A stretch of 42,325 nt of DNA from Welwitschia mirabilis (Eukaryota > Gnetophyta > Gnetopsida > Welwitschiales), in assembly GCA_051453625.1 (NCBI GenBank), contig JBOZIK010000001.1, positions 97,677,750 through 97,720,074 of the forward strand. Direction: 5' to 3'. Below the pieces are notes generated by a model that ran no database searches, had not been told where the DNA came from, and worked only from the letters and a program-made list of their open reading frames with translations. Shown piece after piece: positions 22,720-34,081 of the stretch. A program made the translations under genes and the position numbers. Within the stretch, counting starts at the first letter, position 1. Each line of letters opens with the position of its first letter.

Positions 22720-23515
22720 CCATCTGCATTGAGAGCCATTTTGGGAATTTTATAAGCCGATTAAAGCCAAACTAGATCAAAGGCTCATAGATTTATAGCT
22801 CTAGCGGATTTTTGATAAGCATGAGGCATATTACATTTCAAGGACCAGGGAGTTTTACAACACCATGTACATAGAGTGTCGTCCTAATTCTCGTTGGAAT
22901 CTAGTAGACATGATTATACTCACGATTTAGGACCACAAGAAAGTAGTCCTTCCAAATTACATTGCGGCAATAATAGATCTTGATGGTATTGGAAGTGTTC
23001 ATAATACATTCTGTTAGGGGAACAAAAAAGCATCGTACATGTGGTGTGGCATTAGATATACCAGCAGACTTGACTTTAGATAGGTAGGGAGTTTTGGTGA
23101 CATAGTTAACTCCCGCCTATTGGATTTTACACAAAGGGCTGATTCACAACATCAGCTCATCCTTTTATGATAATCATACCCTAGTAACTCATTTACATAT
23201 TTTAGCAATGTTCAGGCATGGTGAGCACATGAACTTATCCATGTTTATATGGAGAAGACTCAGGTCCATAATAAAGGCACGATAGTTGCAGACTTTGGGA
23301 TATCTATGCCTCCTCTTAGCCATGTTTAGACACTTTGGGATACTAGATCCCATGGGCAAACAGTGACTTACACACATACAGACTTCAGCTCACTACTTAT
23401 AGGACATGGGTATCTAAGTACCATGAGAGGCAGAGAGACCTCAGATTTAGAGACATGTTGTTGGCTCTTTACTAGAGCAGATTTAGGTCTTCCTGGTAGA
23501 TACCACTAAGACCAT
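22720..23515 (+). pseudogene. Broken coding-like frame, probably a plant-retroelement accessory protein
   Basis: Richer in G+C and CpG than its surroundings. One frame keeps coding character for about 260 codons despite stops (TAG, TGA, TAA). Readable parts: FWEFYKPIKAKLDQ, TREFYNTMYIECRPNSRWN, KVVLPNYIAAIIDLDGIGS, KASYMWCGIRYTSRLDF, GTIVADFGISMPPLSHV. The REFYNTM block followed by a short-spaced hydrophobic block is reminiscent of the plant-retroelement frames containing a Transposase_32-like domain, but the match is weak. It may belong to the same lost element as the LTR-like pieces around it. Confidence 0.4.
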
Positions 23516-23880
23516 TAGAGATTTCATTGACTAAGGTATCTTGAAACTTAAGTGGAGGATCCAAACAGTTAAGCATAAGATCTAGACGATTGAGAGAAGA
23601 GTACAACACTCTAAGGAGTAGCTCGTGGATGTACGTTAGTGCATCCTATCTCTTGAGTAGAGTGTCACAGTTAACATTCTAAAGGCATTTTGAGTACTAG
23701 GAGATGAGCCAATATGTTCAATCTTGACATCATTGGACCTTTATTTCCCTGCAGACCTCGAGCATCCTCCCTCTTCTCTTCCTACACCTGAGTCTATTAC
23801 CCATTTGGAGTTTATTATGAGACGATGACGGAAGTGATTTATGTTATATTTTATATCTTCTTCTCCATATATATTATACC

Positions 23881-23900
23881 AATATATATATATATATATA
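23881..23900. repeat. (TA)n microsatellite
   Basis: About nine TA units in an AT-rich stretch. Confidence 0.9.
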
Positions 23901-24109
23901 CACTTCTTATTTTGAGTATCAACATGGTGTACATTTTTTTTGGAGTTCATGCATATTTACCATTTTTACACTTTATGATGAGGATTGTTTATATTACCCA
24001 TGATTATTTTCTTTATCTAATGTACATTTCAATGGGGGGCCATTAATTATCAATGTATTTAATAATTATCTTTTTAAAAATTCTAAAAATTTTTGTCATA
24101 GGCTTCTAT

Positions 24110-25110
24110 TTTTCCAAAACATTTTTTATGCCTGTCATCCCTCATATCATCTAGACGATGATCCAGACGACAGTATGACCAGTGCACTACACACATGAAA
24201 TGTTCAGTTATTTATTTTTAATAATTCAGTCTGCATCTCTGAGATTTATGAAATTCTTTCTAAGATTATTTTTTAATGCCTTAGTTGTTTTTATTGATAG
24301 TCAAGTTAGCTCGTAATCATGGTTATCCACCTAGTTTTCTCAAGGACTAATAAGGCTAAGTGGGAGACTATGTTGTGCTACCAACTTATATGTATTTGAT
24401 AGAATATTTTGAGTAGATTTATAAGACATTAGATAGGTTTATGTTGAATTTTGATGATAATGAAGATTTAAGATGNNNNNNNNNNTACATTTTACAGCAA
24501 TTTACAATATTTTCTCTCTAAAATAAAATTCCTACAAAAAATAAGGTTAATGCAATATATGAAGAACTGTACAAAATCCTATAGTCCACCTAATCATCTG
24601 TATGACTGTATAGATGATAAAACACTTAAGCAAATAAGGATGCTGACAAGAATCAATCTAATAGCTGATGTGAAACTCTTATGAGGTGGCATCGACTCTT
24701 GTATCATCTGGATGACTAGCAGGATGACATCAAAAATAGATGTTTCACCAAACTTCACTAAAATCTAGCCATTTATCTTACACTTTCTTATGCGGTTGTT
24801 AGGTTATCCTCATGCCTATTAGTCTTATCTGTTTGTAAAGTCTATTTTGTAAATAAATACCTTCTCTAACCTCGACTTCATCTGGTTTTTGTTTGTACTA
24901 GAAATTCTTATGATAGGAGATCGAAGGGCTAGAGATTCATCTATTCTTATTGTAGAAAGAAGTCTTGCTTGGTGTTGGACTATGTATTCTTCATTGAGGT
25001 GCTGCTACTTTATAACATGGATGTTGATTCAATTATATTTCAAAACTCTTCTTTTAGTTTCATATCTTTATTTTGTGCATGTCTCTTATGGTTTATGTTG
25101 CTTTTAATTC
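24110..25110 (+). mobile_element. LTR-like fragment of a second retroelement family
   Basis: Carries ATCATCTAGACGATGATCC and CAGACGACAG motifs near 24147, ATCATCTGTATGACTG near 24593 and ATCATCTGGATGAC near 24703. A block at 24957-24998 (AAGAAG...TTGGACTATG...TTCATTGAG) matches 28878-28919 at 34 of 42 positions. No primer site or coding part was recognised. A 10-N gap lies at 24476-24485. The borders are approximate. Confidence 0.4.
24476..24485. other. Assembly gap, 10 N
   Basis: Ten N in non-coding DNA. Confidence 0.95.
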
Positions 25111-26858
25111 CGTGATAGCTTCTTTAGTGATACAGATCGTGAAGGAAAACTTTGTTAAGGTTAACATTGTTAATTTAGGTGCATCATATTTCCTTTTCTA
25201 AATTAACTTTGCATTGTTTTCATATTCTGTTCGACGTACCTGATAGCTTAGGTTGTTCTCAATCTAGTGTCAGCATTCCCTGATTAATCTACATTATATA
25301 GGGTTAATCTCTATGATAGGTTGATTTGATAATCAGATGGAATTTACACTTAGTTTAGACTTGCAGTTCATTTGCATCAGTGTGTTTGCATTATTATTTT
25401 TACACTGTTATTTATTTCTACTCTAAGGATACATAGTGTTTTATTTCCAAAATCAATTCTCTTTCTTCTCATCTATGCTTCAATGAGAATATGACATTTG
25501 GGTCACTTCTATCTATATTAGTGTGTTATGTTATGGAAAATCTATATTTCTTTGTAAATGATAGGATCTACTTAAGAACATAACATTTGCACAAATACGC
25601 ACCGCAATAAGGATCATATCTAAACTAATAAAAAATAATTCTACATGTCACATCTATATATTCAAAATAATTAATCTACTAAATATGGAGGGGTTAAAAT
25701 GATAAAAATCAATTTGTAATTATAAGCTAGTGCTTTTATCTCTTTAAAATGTTTGATACCCTAATGGCTATTTTGTTTATTTAAAAAAATAAAATTATCT
25801 TTTTGTTGTTAAGACATGTTATCTGAGCGTGAATATCTTTATTGACCTTGGTCAATAGGTACTTCTAGAATTAAGCACTTATAGGGACTTAATTTGGCAC
25901 TTTTATGCAAATTGACATGGCATAGAGAACATGGTTTTCGATCTTATGTACAATTTATTAAAGCTAAATATTTATAATGATGTTTTTTATAAAACCTCTC
26001 ATATCACTAATGAATTCCATTTTTGGGAGAGCAAGAAAATTATTAAATGTTGGTAGGTGATTTTAATTTTTTTTAATTATCCATCTTAGAAAATGAGGGT
26101 GTTTTGCAAAATTTTAAACGCATACTACTTTCACCTCATTTTATGTAACTAGAATATTAGTATCTTGCTCTTGTTCCTTAAAATATTCATAACTAAGGCA
26201 TTAGGTGGTTAGATACCATAATTTCATTAGCTTTCATGACATGATATTATTAATTTCAATATTTGTAAGCAATGCTATCACATAGAAGACAATGAACACA
26301 GCCTTTTTAATTGCATATTCACAAAGATGTCTAGAGTTCCTTCAAGTATAGTATGCTTTTTAGAGCTCACTTTTGATAATTTCTTCATTTTATAATTTGG
26401 CTAGGATTTTATGCTCTTAGTTCTAAATAGACTCACTTTGACATGAATTGTAGCTTGGTTTTCTCCCTTACAATGGCTACTACCTATGAACTGTGCATAA
26501 TGATTTGATTTCTAATGAAAAGCATGCTTCAACAAATTTTGTTTAGCCTTGCACTATTTTCTTATGAGGAGATATTAGTTTAACTACAATTAATTTTTGA
26601 TGTTATAATTACATTACTAAATCTAGATGAAAAAAGAAATGAAAGTGTTAACATGGTACATGTTATAACAAGCACTACAAGCCACTTTGTTATAGACCAC
26701 AAAGGGCTTAACCATTTTCCAGGCTATTGATTACTATTAAACTGAGTCCATAAATATTATTAGGTATTCCAAGAGAAATAAAGGGACCATGTCTTTTTTC
26801 CTTTTCCTATCTAGTATCTGAAATATCATACACATTAGTGAACCTAGTGTGATGCTCT
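25111..26858. other. Non-coding AT-rich DNA, nothing recognised
   Basis: No gene, repeat pair or RNA recognised on either strand. CACTACAAG occurs at 26673 but no partner end was found. Confidence 0.5.
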
Positions 26859-27116
26859 TATTAGAAATCACCGTATTATATTATATGTTGATGCACATAT
26901 GTGTTATATGTCAGAGGGTTTAATGTTGTAAAGTAATGCAAATTCATTAAGTAAAGTCTTACCAAATCCTAATATATAGGTTTGGGAGATTATGTAACTA
27001 AACTTATTAATCTAAAAAGAGAAGTAGCCCCTCACTTCTATGTGTAGTGGGTTTAACACACTCAATTTTTTTGAAAAGGATTTTTGTGTTTTCTATTGTT
27101 AATTACATTTTTAACA
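26859..27116 (+). repeat. 5' LTR of the Ale-like element
   Basis: Starts TATTAGAAATCACC (from TGTTAG), ends TTTTTAACA. Aligns with 33769-34081 across TTATATGTTGATG, TTGTAAAGT, AAAGTCTTACCAAA, CATGTAAC-like and TTTAACACACT-like blocks. Confidence 0.85.
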
Positions 27117-27127
27117 TGTTATTAGAG
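27117..27127 (+). other. Primer-binding site of the Ale-like element
   Basis: TGTTATTAGAG immediately after the LTR, a two-base variant of the methionine-tRNA site TGGTATCAGAG. Confidence 0.75.
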
Positions 27128-27559
27128 TAGAATAGTTCTTGGATTGCTAGTGCTTTATTGTGATGTTCTAAGACATCCCTTTCTTGTTATTTCTTAAAGA
27201 TGTCTTATTGGAAATAGCTGGGATTTATGTGTTTTTAGTGTTTTTAGCCTTTTTTTAATTGTAACTAGGGTTGTGTTAATACCCATTTATTTTTTGGCTA
27301 TTAAGTTTTTTCAATGTTTCAAAGGAGATGCTTTTGTAGTGTTTTATTTTTTGTTGTGTGTTAAAGTATTTAAACACTCGGGTTTGAGGTCTGTCTAGCA
27401 TGTTTGACTAAAATATTTTTCAGAGCCTTTTATAGAGCTCATATTGTGCCTTTTTTATGGTTTTGTTATTGTTTATTATTGCAAGAACTATTTTAGAAAA
27501 ATATAAAAATAAAGAATGAAATCTTTTGGGGCATTTAGATTTATGAACATGTTCATAAT

Positions 27560-28340
27560 GTCTTCTTTTAAGTTTCAAGCCTTTCATATGATTACTATGA
27601 AACTCAATAGAGAAAATTATTTATTATGGTCTACTACTATAGAATCATTCTTGACTACTAAATATAATTTAAAGTACATGACTAATGATTCACTTATCTC
27701 CATAAATGTTGTATATACAAGAGGATGCATAGATCTATACTATGCTATGGAACTGATGGAGTCTAATATTAATAATACAGTGATTCATTTCAAAGGTGCT
27801 AATCTCATGTAGAGGCACTTGGATGAACTTTATTATGGTGCTAATAATGTAACCAAAATATATTAAACACCCAAGCCTTTTTTAATGCCCAACAACGAGA
27901 AAAGAATTTAGAAGAATATCTTTCATAAATGAGTAGAATATGTGATGAGCTTAATATGTTTAGCCTATTTCTTTGGATGTGGCTAATATGATTAAGTTAA
28001 GGAAATATTTTAATGTTATGTATTTCTTATCTGGCCTTAAAAATGAATATGAACTTATAAAAGTCTAAATACTTAGGGGTCCTTCTTTGCCATCTCTTTT
28101 AAAGGCTTTTGTTAGACTAAATAGGGTAATACTTTTATGAGTTATCTAGACTTAATTTAATAAATTATTTTTTGTTAAATTTAGAGGAGGCTATGGGAGA
28201 AGCAATCAAGGACATCTTGGTAGATGTTTTTTACATTAAAGACAAGAAGGACATTTAGATTTAAGAGGAGAACTAGTAAAACCCTTGCCTAAATAAAACA
28301 TTAATGCAATCATTATGCAATGATAGCTAAATCAGCCATA
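27560..28340 (+). pseudogene. Gag of the Ale-like copia element
   Basis: Frame open at 27516-27812, containing FQAFHMITMKLNRENYLLWS and then TTKYNLKYM, the start of a copia gag. Then LDELYYGANNVTKIY and, after a frameshift, NAQQREKNLEEYLS and SRICDELNMF, then VMYFLSGLKNEYELI. A weak remnant of the Cys-His knuckle (C-N-H-Y...) lies near 28310. Several TAG/TAA stops. Confidence 0.8.
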
Positions 28341-28986
28341 TTTGATAATGGTTTTAAGTGTTATTTTAGGTACTTTTGATAAATCAAATTAACCCTTTTT
28401 TATTTCAAGGACTAAAGACAAAGAATCAAGCATAATTTTAATGAAAAATGAGAAATTTTATAGAGGATTTTAGATTTTTTTCCACATTGTCATCTAAATG
28501 AGTGAAGGAGGCGATGACCTATCACTAGATTCCACTTATCTTTAGCTTCCATCTGCCATCAAATTCCACCTACCATTAGATCCCAAAAAGCCCAAATGGC
28601 AGTTAAACAAGGAAAGGAGATGACAACCTACCACCACATCCCATTTATTATTAGATACCTACCATCAGATTTTAAGAACCTGAAGTGGCAATAACCAATA
28701 AATAGTTACTTTTTTCAACTTAAATTATAATGTAACCTTCCCTTATCAGTTGGAAGTTATATCTATCCATCCAAACCTATGTAAAACTCTTTAGAATTCC
28801 CATTTCCTCGTTCTTATTTCAATAAAAGTAGCTTATGACAGTGGAGCATGTTAAGAAAAGGATCCATCCTCTTATGAAAGAAGGTCTCCTTTGTATTGGA
28901 CTATGTTTCCTTCATTGAGAAACCATTGTTTTCAAGTGGATGCAATTGAATTATAATTGGTAATAAAATCAACTATATTTTTCTCA

Positions 28987-29019
<33 letters not shown>

Positions 29020-30024
29020 NNNNNNNNNNNNNNNNNNNNNNNNNNNNNNNNNNNNNNNNNNNNNNNNNNNNNNNNNNNNNNNNNNNNNNNNNNNNNNNNN
29101 NNNNNNNNNNNNNNNNNNNNNNNNNNNNNNNNNNNNNNNNNNNNNNNNNNNNNNNNNNNNNNNNNNNNNNNNNNNNNNNNNNNNNNNNNNNNNNNNNNNN
29201 NNNNNNNNNNNNNNNNNNNNNNNNNNNNNNNNNNNNNNNNNNNNNNNNNNNNNNNNNNNNNNNNNNNNNNNNNNNNNNNNNNNNNNNNNNNNNNNNNNNN
29301 NNNNNNNNNNNNNNNNNNNNNNNNNNNNNNNNNNNNNNNNNNNNNNNNNNNNNNNNNNNNNNNNNNNNNNNNNNNNNNNNNNNNNNNNNNNNNNNNNNNN
29401 NNNNNNNNNNNNNNNNNNNNNNNNNNNNNNNNNNNNNNNNNNNNNNNNNNNNNNNNNNNNNNNNNNNNNNNNNNNNNNNNNNNNNNNNNNNNNNNNNNNN
29501 NNNNNNNNNNNNNNNNNNNNNNNNNNNNNNNNNNNNNNNNNNNNNNNNNNNNNNNNNNNNNNNNNNNNNNNNNNNNNNNNNNNNNNNNNNNNNNNNNNNN
29601 NNNNNNNNNNNNNNNNNNNNNNNNNNNNNNNNNNNNNNNNNNNNNNNNNNNNNNNNNNNNNNNNNNNNNNNNNNNNNNNNNNNNNNNNNNNNNNNNNNNN
29701 NNNNNNNNNNNNNNNNNNNNNNNNNNNNNNNNNNNNNNNNNNNNNNNNNNNNNNNNNNNNNNNNNNNNNNNNNNNNNNNNNNNNNNNNNNNNNNNNNNNN
29801 NNNNNNNNNNNNNNNNNNNNNNNNNNNNNNNNNNNNNNNNNNNNNNNNNNNNNNNNNNNNNNNNNNNNNNNNNNNNNNNNNNNNNNNNNNNNNNNNNNNN
29901 NNNNNNNNNNNNNNNNNNNNNNNNNNNNNNNNNNNNNNNNNNNNNNNNNNNNNNNNNNNNNNNNNNNNNNNNNNNNNNNNNNNNNNNNNNNNNNNNNNNN
30001 NNNNNNNNNNNNNNNNTCTCTCTA

Positions 30025-30092
<68 letters not shown>

Positions 30093-30689
30093 GATTCTTT
30101 ATGTTCATGTTAATTCAATAGTATTTTATATTAAATTCCTTTTAATATAGAGAATAAGGATTAACTTAGATGATAATAGGTTAGTAAAATGTTAATTAAT
30201 TCCATTTAGAACATTTCAATTGAAGTCTATTACATGCTCATTTTCATTCCATTAAACTCCATCTCATCATTTACATTGATTACTTTATTCTTTACTTATT
30301 GAAAATACCAAAATCAATGATGTGTCTTTCATTTTAAGTGAGTTAATCTTTCAATATTTCTTCGTTTGCTTCATCAGTTTATGACATTCATGTTATGCCC
30401 TATAGTAGCATGTGTCTTGTGCTAAGAAGAAGTTAAGACATATCTCTAATGCATGCTTAAGAGATGAACATTATGTTACAAAAGGAATATAAAAAAATAT
30501 TGTTGAGATTTGCAGTGGTCTAATACTATATCTTATGAGACATCATCCTCCTATAACTTAAAAGTTATAACTTAAACAATCTTCTAAAGAGGTAATAATC
30601 TTAAGTGATAAATACTCTAAGCTTATTTCATTATAGTTTGAAGCCTTATCCTTATCTTTCCTTGTAGCCTAGCCTTGAATTCTTGACTG
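28341..30689. other. Insertion between gag and protease: LTR-like fragment, TC microsatellite, gap
   Basis: Copia elements have no such spacer here. 28500-28990 looks like an LTR remnant: several CC(A/T)(A/C)C(T/C)ACCAT-type repeats near 28520-28680, and a block at 28878-28919 shared with 24957-24998. A (TC)n microsatellite flanks a 997-base gap. 30091-30689 is AT-rich with no recognised gene. Confidence 0.6.
28989..30090 (+). repeat. (TC)n microsatellite spanning an assembly gap (29020-30016)
   Basis: About 15 CT units before and about 35 TC units after 997 N. The gap probably reflects failure to read through the dinucleotide repeat. Any open frame across it is an artefact. Confidence 0.95.
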
Positions 30690-33600
30690 AGGTGCTTCAA
30701 TGACATCATTAGATCCTCAACTCAGTGTTCATATGTGCATTAAACATCCTTTAGAATTACTTTAACTAATGATACTCTCTCTACTATAATTAGTAGCAGT
30801 AACAATGCTCTTAGTCCTCAACTTTTCTTATCTTTAGTTTTGTCAATTCTAAAATTTTCAATGAATTTAATGTCAATTAGTAAGTTTTGTAAGAATCTTA
30901 AATGTTCAGTAACCTTGTGTCCATCTCATTATGTTGTGAAGGATCTCAAGATAAGAAAACAGATTGGTGTAGTGGTTTATACTATTTTGATCTTGGTGAT
31001 AAAGCCCTACATATCTCATCCTCTTCTTCCTCCTTTCTACTACATTATCATATCAGTTATCATTGCCTATCAAAATTGAAATCTATGTTCTCCTTCTATT
31101 CAGTTAGTGTTAGTAATAAAATGTAAAGTGTGTGAATTTAGAAAGCATCATCATGTGTCTTTCCCCTTTAGAATAAAGAAATGTACCAATGCCCCACTTG
31201 ATATTATTCATTCTAATGGTTGGAATATAATCAAAATTTCCTTAAAAAAGGAATTGAAGTATTTTATGACATACATTGACTGAATTCTTTTAATGAAAGA
31301 ATGTTTTGAGTTGTTTTATATTTTGAAATCCTTTTATGCTAAAATTCACACTTAGTTTAATGTTAAGAGTAAGGCCTTATTATCGAATAATTCCTTTAAG
31401 TAGCTTTTTCCCTGGCTTCGTTTTATTTATGGAAACCAATGGTATTTATCATCTATCCTCATGTGCACACATATCATAATAGAATGGTATTGCTGAACAT
31501 AGAAATTAGTATCTCTTAAATGTTGTCCATTCTATTCTTTAGTATATGAATGTTTCCAAATCTTATTAGGGAGATGCAATTATCATAGCCTATTTCCTTA
31601 TCTATTCTACACCATTATCCATCTTTAATAATCACACTCTATTTTTTATGATAGAAACCTTTGCCTGTACCTCTAAAAATCTTAAGATATGTGTGCTTCA
31701 ATTATAATTTTTCTATAGGGAAGTGTAAGTTATTTGCAAGGTCTATTAGGTCTATATTTGTTAGATATTCTCACTTCTAGAAAGGAGACTGATGTGATAA
31801 TCACTTTATAGGGGGCTAGTATGTATGTTAGGAATTTTTCCTCTTTGAGTCTACTTCCCACTTTTCTATTGCATCTTTTTCTTCGATTTATCTAGTTGCA
31901 TATTCTGTTTCATTCATTCTTATTGATCCTATTCTCAAACCTATTTATACCTCTCTTAAGTTGCAAGATTTCTTCCATGAATTTGGTATATCATAGACAA
32001 ATAGATTCAACTCCATATCTACTTGTTAACCCATTGGTTTAAAGGATTCTGTGTCAAAGGTTGTGGCTCCTTCTCACCCTAAAATTTCAAATTTGGATTT
32101 TCTTATTATAGTTAGAAAGGATGTGAATTCTTGCACATCTCATCCTGTTTAAAGACATGTCTTACATGCTTTCTTAAGCCACTCCTACGAATGTTTTACT
32201 GCTTTCTTGTTATTCAAATTTGTTCCTAAATTTGTTTAGAAGACATTGTTAGATAGTAAATACAGGATGACCATGTAGGATGAGATGGCTACTCTTATTT
32301 CAAATGCTACCTAAGAGCTTATTCATCTTCCCCTAGGTAAATCTATTAGTTTTAGGTGGGTGTGTAACATTAAATATCTTCCTAATGGTTTACTTGAGAG
32401 GCTTAAAGCCAAGTTGGTTGTAAAAGAGTATACATAAGTTTATGGTATAGGTTATGTTGAGATGCTCTCCACAGTAGCAAAGATTACATATGTTTATGTG
32501 CTTATATCTTTAGTAGCTAATTTTGAGTGGTCTTTCTTTCAATTAGATGTTAAGAATGCTTTATTCATTGTGACTTAGATGAGGAAGTTTACATGGAGCA
32601 ACTACCAGGGTTTGTTGCTTAGGGGAATTGTGGTAGATAGGTGTGCAAGCTAAAGAAGTTAATTTATGGCCTAAAGAAGTCTTCCAAAGCTTGGTTTGAT
32701 AAGTTTAGTGAAGCTTTTTTTCCCTTTTTTACCCCAATTCAATGGTATGAGGAGCTGTTAGACTAATCATAAAGTTTTTTGTAGATGTTCCAGTGCTAGT
32801 TGCATCGCCCTTGTTATATACATAGAAGATTTTGTACTAAGGGGCAAAGATGATACACGAATTTCAGAGTTGAAGATCTTTTTGTATCAACATCTTTATA
32901 CCAAAGATTTAGGACATCTTAGAAATTTCCTTGGTATTAGGATAACTTATTCTTTAGAAAGGATCAACCTTTTAAAGCAGAGTTATATATTAGATTCACT
33001 AGATGAGACTAATATGCTTAGGTGTAAACCTATTGATTCTCCTATTGATCTAAATGTTAAGTTGCATTAGATAATGGACAACTTCTTGAAGAGCCTGCTC
33101 GATATAGGCATTTGATTGGAAAGTTAAATTACTTAATTATGACTTCTTCTACTATCCCTTTTATAGTTAGTTGTATTAGTTTACAGGCTAGCCTAGAGTT
33201 CCACATGTAGATGATGTGATTAAGATCTTGAGGTACTTGAAGAGAGCTCCAAGTAGATGTTTGCTATATTGGAGACATGACCACATGAATGTTGTTGCCT
33301 ACTCTAATTCTAAGTATGTAGATTCTATTATGGGTAGATAGTCCACAACTAGGTATTGTACTTTTGTAGGTAGTAATCTTGTATCTTAGAAAAGCAAGAA
33401 GTAATTGATTTATGCACGATCAAGTGTAAACATAGAGTACTATGCAATGGCACAGAGAACTAGTGAATTAATGTGCTTGAAACATTTTCTGCAAGTGTTG
33501 AAGTGCTTTGTATCTCTACCTATGAAGTTGTACTATGATAATCAGGTTGCAACTCATATTGCCTCTCCTTTTCCATGAATAGCCCAAGCATAGAGAGGTT

Positions 33601-33745
33601 GATTGTCATTTTATAAGGGAAAAGCTATAGAGTGGGAATCTATACTCCCTATGTTTCTACTAATCTTCAACACACTAATCTCTTCATTAAGGGCCTTAAT
33701 TTTACAAGTGAAGTTTCTTTGTGATAAGCTTGGATTATATGACAT
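30690..33745 (+). pseudogene. Pol of the Ale-like copia element
   Basis: End of protease: TLTNDTLSTI, LSILKFSMNLMSISKF, KCSVTLCPSHYVVKDL. Pre-integrase: LYYFDLGDKALHISSSSSS, then HYHISYHCLSKLKSMFSF (the domain's conserved His region, altered). Integrase fragments 31140-31800, weak. Reverse transcriptase 32270-32870: NIKYLPNGLLERLKAKLVVK, FEWSFFQLDVKNALF. The catalytic box at 32819-32830 reads Y-I-E-D, not Y-V-D-D. Then DLGHLRNFLGI (open frame 32870-33067). RNase H 33080-33745: GKLNYLIMTSSTIPF, RYLKRAPSRCLLY, SVNIEYYAMAQRTSELMCLK, then YYDNQVATHIA, with the CDNQ Cys as Tyr. Many stops, mainly TAG. Confidence 0.9.
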
Positions 33746-33768
33746 CTATAATCTAGCTTAAGAAGGAT

Positions 33769-34081
33769 TCTTAGAGATCATTGTATTGTATTATATGTTG
33801 ATGTACATAGGTGTTATATGTTAGAAAGGGTTAGTGTTGTAAAGTGATGTTTTATTATAGAGTCATAAAGTCTCACCAAACCCTATTGTCTAGGGTCTGG
33901 GAAAGATAAAGTCTCACCAAAACCTATTGTGTAGGGTCTGGGAGCTCATGTAACCTAATTGATTAATAACAAAAGAGAACCAACCCCTCTTAGTTTTGTG
34001 TGTGTGTATGTGTGGTGGTTTTGACACACTAAGGGTTTCCAAAAGCCTTTTTCTATTTCTTGCTGTTAAAAATTTCTAACA
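33769..34081 (+). repeat. 3' LTR of the Ale-like element, with an internal 41-bp duplication
   Basis: Starts TCTTAGAGATCATTG after a decayed purine tract (AAGAAGGAT) and ends TTTCTAACA. It is 55 bases longer than the 5' LTR, mostly because a 41-bp unit (AAAGTCTCACCAAA...TAGGGTCTGGGA) is tandemly doubled at 33867 and 33908. A TGTGTGTGTATGTGTGG run lies near 33999. Confidence 0.85.

Larger units (their letters stand above)
26859..34081 (+). mobile_element. Ale/Retrofit-like Ty1/copia retrotransposon with both LTRs, dead
   Basis: Short LTRs (258 and 313 bp), primer site, gag, pol in copia order. The gag start (MKLNRENYLLWSTTIESFL) and the pre-integrase block SISKFCKNLKCSVTLCPSH resemble the Ale/Retrofit lineage (inference). 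Without later insertions the lineage is around 5 kb. Here about 2 kb of foreign sequence with a TC repeat and a 997-N gap sits between gag and protease. Flanking bases GCTCT (left) and ACCTC (right) are not a clear target duplication. Confidence 0.85.

Noticed and set aside
26673-26681. CACTACAAG as a possible second CACTA end
   Set aside because: No inverted partner, no subterminal repeats and no target duplication found.
28957-30150. Apparent 397-codon frame
   Set aside because: Runs through 997 N and a TC microsatellite coding for Ser-Leu repeats.
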